Positions 1-5,817 of a stretch of DNA of 19,987 nucleotides are shown one piece after another. Position numbers and translations under genes: made by a program. Positions within the stretch are counted from its first letter, which is position 1; each line of letters begins with the position of its first letter. The notes under the pieces are model-generated. The model saw only the letters and a list, made by a program, of their open reading frames with translations. It did not search any database and had not been told where the DNA came from. The stretch is from NCBI GenBank assembly GCA_036164085.1, contig JAYZJV010000046.1, forward strand, positions 1 to 19,987, written 5' to 3'. Source of the DNA: TMED-70 sp036164085 (GTDB lineage: Bacteria; Chloroflexota; Dehalococcoidia; Lucifugimonadales; Lucifugimonadaceae).

Positions 1-2
1 GA

Positions 3-389
3 CCCTCTGATAGTCAAAGAGCTTGCATGATAAATGAGTATAAGAATGTCTTTGGTTACATGATAGAAAAAAATGGATTTGATGTAGACTCAAGTGTGTC
101 AAAAGCCATTTCTGAATTCTCTCTTCCAGGATCATATGAAGGATATCATCGGATCCTAAGTGATACGCCAAACTTAAGGCCTCCTTCTTCAATAGAACTC
201 GAAGTTATATCAAATTGCAGAGTTGAAGATTTATTTGTTTACGAAGGGGATAGGCTAAGAAAGCTTATACCAGGAATAAATACTTCGAATCTACCACTCG
301 GTGAGATTGCGACTCCTACTGGATTAGCTATTATTGGTATTATGATAACCTTGTTCTTCTCAACTCTACAAATGATAAGAGGTAAATAA
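3..389 (+). CDS. 3' part of an unrecognised protein with C-terminal membrane anchor
   Basis: The reading frame is open from the left edge, so the ATG at 27 is probably an internal Met and the gene begins outside the window. About 128 residues are visible. I do not recognise the family. The visible part is soluble-looking for about 100 residues, then ends in a hydrophobic stretch (TGLAIIGIMITLFFSTLQMI) followed by Arg-Gly-Lys. This predicts one transmembrane helix with a short positive tail inside the cell and the rest outside. The order of a short Pro/Thr motif, a helix and a basic end resembles C-terminal sorting signals, but no known motif (LPXTG, PEP-CTERM) is matched. The next gene starts about 100 bases downstream on the same strand, with no clear terminator between. 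Confidence 0.6.
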   Translation, partial: PSDSQRACMINEYKNVFGYMIEKNGFDVDSSVSKAISEFSLPGSYEGYHRILSDTPNLRPPSSIELEVISNCRVEDLFVYEGDRLRKLIPGINTSNLPLGEIATPTGLAIIGIMITLFFSTLQMIRGK

Positions 390-488
390 TTCACCATCAC
401 TATAGTTCTTAGAGTTTTTATATAGAAACAAATCTCACTAACTATAAATCTATTTGAAAAATAACTCTGATTGATTCATAATTTCTAT

Positions 489-1928
489 ATGAAGTTATTA
501 GTGGTATCATTCGATGGCTTACAACCAAGCCAAATAAATGAAGATTTAATGCCAAATTTATATGGGTATTTAAAAGAAGGTGTGACTTTTACTAACCACC
601 ATGCTGTATACCCTTCTGTTACAAGAATAAATTCAACATCAATGTTTACTGGAAGATACCCTGGATCACATGGCATTGCAGCAAATAGTGTTGTGATGAG
701 AGACTATGATAAAAATTTAGTTTTTTCAGTCATGGAGCCTATACTTGAAAATGTACGTGATAAATTGGGTGATGTGTTATTTGTTGAAAATCTTGGAGAT
801 ATCTTAAGCAAATTTGGAGAAAGCTTTGTAGCAGTAGGAGCAGGAACCACTGGAAATTCATTCTTGCAAAATCCAAATGCAAATCTTAATGGAGGGTCAG
901 TTGTTAATCCAGATTTCACTCTACCAAATACATTAGAAAAAAAACTACAATCAATATTTGGAGAATGGCCACAAGAAACCCTTCCTAATGAGAAAAGATT
1001 AAAACATTGTGTAGATCTAATGACTCAATATTTTATACCTGAAATAAATCCTAAAGTAGGCTTAATTTGGTTTTCAGAGCCAGATAAGTCACATCATGCT
1101 GATGGAGTAGGATATGAGCTTGGAACTCAAGCCATTAGATCTGCAGATAAATATTTTGGAGAATTGATTAACAACATACGTAATATGAAAAATTCAAAAG
1201 ATACTAATGTAATCGTAATTTCTGATCATGGATATTCAACTATTAGAGAAGTGATTGATGTAAGAAAAGAATTAATTAAAATTGGTTTATTAGAAAATAA
1301 AAATGATAATAAAATACTCATAGCCGAAAATGGAGGCAGTGTCCTTTTTTATGTAGAAAATACAGACAATAAACTCGCTACGGAATTAGCTAGAGCTTTA
1401 ATGCAATTTGATTGGTGTGGACCTATGTTTTATTCTTCAAAAACAGGAAAAATAGAAGGCTTACTACCAGCTAGATTGATTGGTAGTGAAGGTTCACGTT
1501 GTCCTGATATTACGATGTCTTTTCAATGGAGTTCTGAAAAAAACTCTGCTGGTTACAAAGGCATGGTTTATAGTTCTGGAGGAGATAAAAATTTAGGACA
1601 ACATGGATCAATTAGTAAGCATGAAATGAATAATATATTTGGTGTATTTGGTCCAGACTTTAAAAAAGGTTTAGTGTGTACCACGCCAACAGGAAACATT
1701 GATTTAACTCCTACTATTATTCATCTTTTAGGATTAAATACAGACACTCCATTTGATGGAAGAGTGATCCATGAAGCATTTTTAGATGGGGTTAGTCATG
1801 AAAATATAAAAGTGTCTATTCAAGAGTCTAAAAGTGAATACATTGATAAAAAATTCTCTTATAAGCAAAAACTTGTAACATCTTCAATAGATAACACTCA
1901 ATACATTGATTTTGCCAAAAGATATTAG
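489..1928 (+). CDS. type I phosphodiesterase / nucleotide pyrophosphatase (alkaline phosphatase superfamily)
   Basis: This is likely a metal-dependent hydrolase of phosphodiester or pyrophosphate bonds. I chose the ATG at 489 because the family's first strand, MKLLVVSFDGL, begins there; an in-frame ATG at 471 would add six residues. Numbering from 489, Asp9 is the first metal ligand. Thr45, in PSVTRINSTSMFTGRYPGSH, fits the catalytic nucleophile. EPDKSHHADG carries an Asp and His pair, VISDHGYS the Asp-His pair, and GQHGS the last His ligand. The length of 479 residues is normal for a single-domain NPP-like enzyme. There is no signal peptide, so it looks cytoplasmic, unlike many NPP enzymes. 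The substrate cannot be read from the sequence; nucleotide, nucleotide-sugar and phosphonoacetate hydrolases share this fold. No ribosome binding site is obvious. Confidence 0.88.
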   Translation: MKLLVVSFDGLQPSQINEDLMPNLYGYLKEGVTFTNHHAVYPSVTRINSTSMFTGRYPGSHGIAANSVVMRDYDKNLVFSVMEPILENVRDKLGDVLFVENLGDILSKFGESFVAVGAGTTGNSFLQNPNANLNGGSVVNPDFTLPNTLEKKLQSIFGEWPQETLPNEKRLKHCVDLMTQYFIPEINPKVGLIWFSEPDKSHHADGVGYELGTQAIRSADKYFGELINNIRNMKNSKDTNVIVISDHGYSTIREVIDVRKELIKIGLLENKNDNKILIAENGGSVLFYVENTDNKLATELARALMQFDWCGPMFYSSKTGKIEGLLPARLIGSEGSRCPDITMSFQWSSEKNSAGYKGMVYSSGGDKNLGQHGSISKHEMNNIFGVFGPDFKKGLVCTTPTGNIDLTPTIIHLLGLNTDTPFDGRVIHEAFLDGVSHENIKVSIQESKSEYIDKKFSYKQKLVTSSIDNTQYIDFAKRY

Positions 1929-2008
1929 AAATCCCGAGTTATAAAATATTGTAATTGTTTTAAAAAACAATGTACTATCTATAGAATATTAATAATATTT
2001 AGAAATTT

Positions 2009-2182
2009 ATGAATTATAGAATATACACATTAGCAATAGTTTATGGCATTGTCATTGGAAGCTTTTTTGGTTTATGGTTAGGTCTTGGAATTTTTTTGGG
2101 TGTAATAATAGGAATTGGAACATCTTTTCTAACAATATATTCTGAAAAACTAAAGAAAAAAAGAAAAAAGGGAATAAAATAA
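2009..2182 (+). CDS. glycine-zipper membrane microprotein, 57 aa
   Basis: A complete ATG-to-TAA reading frame lies in the gap between the phosphodiesterase and the methyltransferase. After MNYRIYTLAIVY the protein has glycines at 13, 17, 21, 25, 27, 31, 35 and 37 inside a nearly uninterrupted hydrophobic stretch (residues 8-43). It ends in a strongly basic tail (KLKKKRKKGIK). Repeated GxxxG spacing is the hallmark of tightly packed transmembrane helices (glycine zipper), and the tail predicts a cytoplasmic C-terminus. The stretch could form one long helix or a hairpin of two. No family is recognised and no clear ribosome binding site is seen. A minus-strand ORF over the same bases is a poly-Phe/Leu shadow of the A-rich tail and is less credible. 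Confidence 0.55.
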   Translation: MNYRIYTLAIVYGIVIGSFFGLWLGLGIFLGVIIGIGTSFLTIYSEKLKKKRKKGIK

Positions 2183-2187
2183 ATAAT

Positions 2188-2289
2188 ATGGAATATTTAA
2201 ATAAATTAACTACTTCAAATCTATTATCATATATTTTTGCAATAATAACTGGCGCTCTAATGGGAATTGGACTTTGCAAACTACTATAG
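2188..2289 (+). CDS. possible membrane microprotein, 33 aa
   Basis: A complete frame starts five bases after the stop of the glycine-zipper microprotein. It encodes MEYLNKLTTSNLLSYIFAII followed by TGALMGIGLCKLL. The second half is a single hydrophobic helix with one small-residue GxxxG-like patch. The tight spacing and similar character suggest a pair with its upstream neighbour. Such a short ORF can arise by chance in AT-rich DNA, so the call is tentative. Confidence 0.33.
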   Translation: MEYLNKLTTSNLLSYIFAIITGALMGIGLCKLL

Positions 2290-2293
2290 AGGC

Positions 2294-2323
2294 AGTTTAA
2301 ATTACCAGCTTTTGTGCTATCAT
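2294..2323 (+). promoter_or_regulatory. candidate promoter before the DNA methyltransferase
   Basis: TATCAT at 2318-2323 is one base from the -10 consensus and lies 22 bases before the methyltransferase ATG. AGTTTA at 2294-2299 lies upstream at about the -35 distance but matches TTGACA poorly. The pair AGTTTA then GCTATCAT recurs before the citrate synthase gene (7546-7577), with 16 and 18 bases between elements. This is pattern only. Confidence 0.25.
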
Positions 2324-2345
2324 TTCAGTGTAATAAATTAATCGT

Positions 2346-3191
2346 ATGACTGATAATAATATTGAACTGCACTTAGGTGATAACCTAAAAATCCTAAAAG
2401 AAATAAAATCCAATTCTATTGATTTGATATATATAGACCCTCCATTTAACACCGGTAAAATTCAATCCCGAACAAGAATAAAAACTACTAGATCAGAAGA
2501 TGGCGACAGAATAGGCTTTAAGGGTCAGTCTTATAAAACTGAAATAATAGGCAAGCAAAGTTATTCTGATATATTTGAAAATTACATTGAGTTTCTAAGA
2601 GTAAGGATTCAAGAAGCAAAAAGGATTTTAAAACCAAAGGGAAGTTTTTTTTTACATCTCGATTATCGTGAAATACATTATGCAAAAATTATGTGTGACG
2701 ACATATTTGGGAGAGACTCTTTTATCAATGAAATCATTTGGTCTTATGACTATGGAGCAAGAAGTAAAAGCAAATGGTCTGCAAAGCATGACAATATATT
2801 GTGGTATGCAATGGATCCAAAAAACTATACTTTCAATTATGAAGATATAGACAGAATACCTTATTTAGCTCCAAATCTTGTTGGGCCAGAAAAAGCCGCA
2901 AAAGGAAAAACCCCAACAGATTCTTGGTGGCATACAATAGTGAGCCCAAATAGCAAAGAAAAAACAGGCTATCCAACTCAAAAACCAATAGCAATTATGA
3001 ACAGAATAATTAAAGTTCATTCAAATAAAAATGATTTAGTTTTAGACTTTTTTGCTGGAACAGGGACAACTGGTGAAGCGGCAGTAATCAATAACAGAAA
3101 TGTTATTCTTATAGACAATTATGAAGAAGCCATAAAGATAATGAAAGAAAGATTCAAAGGTCAAAAAAACTTAAAAATTCTAAATCATTAA
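2346..3191 (+). CDS. DNA amino-methyltransferase (N6-adenine or N4-cytosine), beta class
   Basis: This enzyme transfers a methyl group from S-adenosylmethionine to an exocyclic amino group in DNA. The catalytic motif IV is DLIYIDPPFNTGK (DPPF at residues 31-34). The AdoMet-binding motif I is FFAGTGTTGE (from residue 235), preceded by YPTQKP. Motif IV before motif I, with the target-recognition region in between, is the beta-class order seen in CcrM/HinfI-type and Type III Mod enzymes. At 281 residues it is short for a Type III Mod subunit, and no restriction endonuclease or specificity gene lies beside it, so it is probably an orphan methyltransferase. DPPF rather than DPPY is a common variant. 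The recognition sequence cannot be read. A flavin monooxygenase gene follows after 18 bases. Confidence 0.9.
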   Translation: MTDNNIELHLGDNLKILKEIKSNSIDLIYIDPPFNTGKIQSRTRIKTTRSEDGDRIGFKGQSYKTEIIGKQSYSDIFENYIEFLRVRIQEAKRILKPKGSFFLHLDYREIHYAKIMCDDIFGRDSFINEIIWSYDYGARSKSKWSAKHDNILWYAMDPKNYTFNYEDIDRIPYLAPNLVGPEKAAKGKTPTDSWWHTIVSPNSKEKTGYPTQKPIAIMNRIIKVHSNKNDLVLDFFAGTGTTGEAAVINNRNVILIDNYEEAIKIMKERFKGQKNLKILNH

Positions 3192-3209
3192 TTGTAAATA
3201 ATCTGAAAA

Positions 3210-4469
3210 ATGCTAGCTAATAAAAAAAACAATGACATTCAGGTTGTAATAGTAGGCGCTGGAATTGCAGGTCTATGTGTAAGCTATTACCTTTCAAAAA
3301 AAAAGATAAATCATATTATCCTTGAAAGAGGAAAAATAGGAAACACATGGGTAAGTGAAAGATGGGATAGCTTTCATTTAGTAAACCCTAACTGGGCTAT
3401 CAAAATTCCTGATTTCGATATAAATTCTAACCACTTTCCTTCTAATAATCCTGATGGATTCTTAAATAGATCTGAAGTAATTAATTACATACAGTCATTT
3501 GCGCGTTTTATAGGATCAAAAATTCATGAAAACGAAAATGTAGAAAAAATATCTAGAAAAAATAATCTTTATAAAATTGTAACTTCTAAGCAAATAATAA
3601 CAACCAAAATACTCATCGTTGCAAATGGAGCATTTGGTAATGCCCATATTCCAACTATTAACAAAACCATAGATGAAAATATATTTCAAATTCATTCTTC
3701 AGAATATAAAAATGCTAATCAAATGCCTAAAGGAAAGATTATAGTTGTCGGCTCAGGTCAATCAGGTGCACAAATTGCAGAAGATTTATTAAATTCTAGA
3801 AAAAATGTTTGGTTAGCAGTAAGCAAATGTGGCAGAAGGCCCAGAAAATATAGAGGGAAAGACTCTTCTTGGTGGAATTATGAAATGGGTTTATTTGATA
3901 AGACAGTTGATGAAGTTCCATTTGAAGATCGATGGAAATGTAGCGCTCATACATCTGGAAGTATGGGGGGGCATGATATCAATCTATTAGACCTTGCAGA
4001 AAAAGGATTGAATTTATGCGGATCGATTAAAAAATGCGAAAAAAACAAATTATATATAAACAATGATTTATTTAAAAACATTAAATTTTCAGATGAATAT
4101 GCATTAAATTGGTCTAAAGAAGTAGATATGTACGTTAATAATAAAAAACTTAATGCTAAATATGAAAAAATCGAGCCAGATAAAAGAATTATCCAGAACC
4201 AATTAAATTCTATTGATGAATTAGGTTTAAACAAATTCGAAGATAGCATTATTTGGTCTACAGGTTTTAGATATAACTATGATTGGATAGATCTAAAAAT
4301 TACTGATAAAAATAATCACCCTATACAAAAAAGAGGCATAACTAAATTTCCAGGGTTTTATTTTATGGGACTTCAATGGATGCATTCCTCCAAATCTGCA
4401 CAATTTATTGGCGTATCTGAAGACGCAGATTTTATCGTAAAAGATATATTGTCAAAAAATTTACTCTGA
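3210..4469 (+). CDS. flavin-containing monooxygenase-like NAD(P)H/FAD oxidoreductase
   Basis: This is a single-component flavoprotein likely to oxygenate a small organic substrate using FAD, NADPH and O2. The FAD-binding Rossmann motif is VVIVGAGIAGL (Gly16, Gly18, Gly21). The NADPH motif is IIVVGSGQSG (Gly181 to Gly186). IHSSEYKN at about 161-168 stands where the family has its HS.Y fingerprint between the two dinucleotide sites. ANGAFGNAHIP and IIWSTGF are the ATG-like segments that close each domain. The length of 419 residues fits the CzcO-like/FMO family. Marine SAR202 genomes carry many such genes, which is one reason for the taxonomic guess. The substrate is unknown; a reductase role cannot be excluded. 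A run of seven G at 3965-3971 lies in frame in the coding sequence. Transcription with the upstream methyltransferase is likely given the short gap. Confidence 0.85.
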   Translation: MLANKKNNDIQVVIVGAGIAGLCVSYYLSKKKINHIILERGKIGNTWVSERWDSFHLVNPNWAIKIPDFDINSNHFPSNNPDGFLNRSEVINYIQSFARFIGSKIHENENVEKISRKNNLYKIVTSKQIITTKILIVANGAFGNAHIPTINKTIDENIFQIHSSEYKNANQMPKGKIIVVGSGQSGAQIAEDLLNSRKNVWLAVSKCGRRPRKYRGKDSSWWNYEMGLFDKTVDEVPFEDRWKCSAHTSGSMGGHDINLLDLAEKGLNLCGSIKKCEKNKLYINNDLFKNIKFSDEYALNWSKEVDMYVNNKKLNAKYEKIEPDKRIIQNQLNSIDELGLNKFEDSIIWSTGFRYNYDWIDLKITDKNNHPIQKRGITKFPGFYFMGLQWMHSSKSAQFIGVSEDADFIVKDILSKNLL

Positions 4470-4492
4470 GTTAATTTTCAAAACTTTATATA

Positions 4493-4690
4493 ATGATGAC
4501 AATATATAAGAAAATAAAAAAATTGAATTTATATAAAATAAATCTATTCATTAGCTTTACCAGTTTAATTTTAGTTGCAATTTATCTGATTTTTTTCACT
4601 GAAATAAATATTTCCTATATTATTCCAGGCCTAATTGTGGTTTTAGTTTTATTAATAATGACCATTCTTCTAAAAGTAAAATCAAAATAA
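4493..4690 (+). CDS. small two-span membrane protein, 65 aa
   Basis: After a basic start (MMTIYKKIKKLNLYK) there are two hydrophobic segments, about residues 17-36 and 42-61, joined by a short turn (FTEINIS), and a basic tail (KVKSK). The positive charges at both ends put both termini in the cytoplasm. The start could also be the second Met, at 4496. No family is recognised. It follows the monooxygenase by 23 bases on the same strand and may be co-transcribed with it. Confidence 0.6.
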   Translation: MMTIYKKIKKLNLYKINLFISFTSLILVAIYLIFFTEINISYIIPGLIVVLVLLIMTILLKVKSK

Positions 4691-4701
4691 AATAATGTTT
4701 T

Positions 4702-4728
4702 TTTACAAATAAGCGAATAGAATATAAT
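4702..4728 (+). promoter_or_regulatory. candidate promoter with perfect -10 box
   Basis: TTTACA (4702-4707) and TATAAT (4723-4728) match sigma-70 boxes at five and six of six positions. The 15-base spacer is shorter than the usual 17. Transcription would begin near 4735 and could serve the DapA-family gene and thrS. That start point falls just inside the Cys-rich ORF beginning at 4731, so either this box is not used or that ORF is read from another transcript or a leaderless one. TATAAT also arises easily by chance here. Confidence 0.35.
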
Positions 4729-4730
4729 TT

Positions 4731-4841
4731 ATGGACAAAGATCAATGTGAAAATAAATATTGTAAGTGCAATCCTTGTAAATGTATAAATTGTGATTGCA
4801 CAGAAATTATTAACAATAAGTGTAATGAAACTTACATATAA
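4731..4841 (+). CDS. metallothionein-like Cys-rich microprotein, 36 aa
   Basis: This complete ATG-to-TAA frame encodes eight cysteines in 36 residues, at 6, 11, 13, 16, 18, 21, 23 and 31. The core CKCNPCKCINCDC is three CxC units spaced by two residues, the pattern of metal-thiolate clusters in metallothioneins. Lysines and acidic residues fill the rest, there is no hydrophobic core and no signal peptide. By chance such a regular Cys pattern would be very unlikely even in AT-rich DNA. If real it would bind Zn, Cu or Cd in the cytoplasm. It lies between a small membrane protein and the DapA-family gene. Reservations are the short length, the lack of a ribosome binding site, and a TATAAT box two bases before the ATG. 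Confidence 0.55.
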   Translation: MDKDQCENKYCKCNPCKCINCDCTEIINNKCNETYI

Positions 4842-4890
4842 TTATTAACTCATATTTAATAATAATTTTAATACCAAATAAGGAAAACTC

Positions 4891-5817
4891 ATGGCTTCTG
4901 AAAATAACATAATAGTTGGTCCAATGGTTGCAGTAGCAACTCCATTCAATGAAGATTTTTCTGTCGACTATAAAGCGTTTGAATCAAATCTTAATTTCAT
5001 GATCAATAAAGGACTAACTAATGGAAACTCGACTTTATTAATTGGAGGTGCTGGTGGAGAGCATCCTGTATTGAATGTTAATGAAAGAATTGAATTGATG
5101 AAAATTGCTGTCGATACAGCAAACAATAAAGTCCCAATTCTTACATCTATCCAACATACAGATTGGAGAGAAATAAACAAAATGGCTGCATCTGCATCAG
5201 ACATTGGAATATACGGCTGCCAATTAGGTCCAACCTATTATTACATGCCTACAAAATTTGATGTAATTGACTTATTCAAAAGAGTCTCAAATGAAAGTAA
5301 TGTAAATTTAATGGTTTATCACACTTGGTGGGATGGATTTGTTATGGATTTTGATTTGATTGATCAATTAGTGGATATACCTAATGTTAACTCAATTAAA
5401 TGGAGTCACGAAAATATACAACTTTTTAAAGAAGGCCTTGAAAGATACTCAAAAAAGGTTTCTATGATTGATAATTCAGGAAATCACATTCTTAGCAACA
5501 TTTATGGAGCAACAGGATTTATAACTCATTTAAGTAGCTTTTGGCCAGAATACCCTAAATTAATTTGGGATTCAATGAATGATAAAAATTATGAAAAAAC
5601 CAAAGAACTTCTTTCTGGATTTAAATCTGATTGGATGAAATGGGTTGGGAAAGTAGTTCAAGAAACAGGAGGAGAAGGTCCCTTTATAAAAGTTGCTATG
5701 GAATTAATTGGATTAAAAGCTGGTCCTCCTAGGCCTCCGTCTAAAACTCCATCGAAACAGCTAATAGATGAACTGGATAAAATTTTAAATAAACACAATG
5801 TTCCTAGGTATAAATAA
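4891..5817 (+). CDS. DapA/N-acetylneuraminate lyase superfamily aldolase or dehydratase
   Basis: This is a TIM-barrel Schiff-base lyase acting on an alpha-keto acid, probably in the cytoplasm. Lys170 (NVNSIKWS) is the Schiff-base lysine and Tyr143 (LMVYHTWWDGF) the general acid/base tyrosine. IGGAGGEHP (51-59) replaces the GTTGE loop that binds the carboxylate. The length of 308 residues is full for the family. The divergent loop and the Trp pair after Tyr143 argue against true dihydrodipicolinate synthase; a sugar-acid aldolase or dehydratase such as a KDG aldolase is an alternative. AAGGA at 4880-4884 is a well-placed ribosome binding site. Its stop codon is followed at once by the thrS ATG, so the two are probably co-translated. 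The neighbours do not reveal its substrate. Confidence 0.87.
   Translation: MASENNIIVGPMVAVATPFNEDFSVDYKAFESNLNFMINKGLTNGNSTLLIGGAGGEHPVLNVNERIELMKIAVDTANNKVPILTSIQHTDWREINKMAASASDIGIYGCQLGPTYYYMPTKFDVIDLFKRVSNESNVNLMVYHTWWDGFVMDFDLIDQLVDIPNVNSIKWSHENIQLFKEGLERYSKKVSMIDNSGNHILSNIYGATGFITHLSSFWPEYPKLIWDSMNDKNYEKTKELLSGFKSDWMKWVGKVVQETGGEGPFIKVAMELIGLKAGPPRPPSKTPSKQLIDELDKILNKHNVPRYK

Noticed and set aside
1954..1971. Dyad ATTGTTTT-AA-AAAACAAT after the phosphodiesterase gene, possible terminator
   Set aside because: The arms are almost all A/T, the loop is two bases and no T run follows; it is expected by chance in this composition.
2052..2279. 75-residue minus-strand ORF with Phe/Leu-rich centre
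   Set aside because: It lies opposite two plus-strand microprotein frames, and its hydrophobic centre is just the complement of the Lys-coding A-rich tail.
3965..3971. Run of seven G in the monooxygenase gene as a phase-variation switch
   Set aside because: The run is in frame and encodes Met-Gly-Gly; a single short run without read variation is not evidence of switching, though it stands out in AT-rich DNA.
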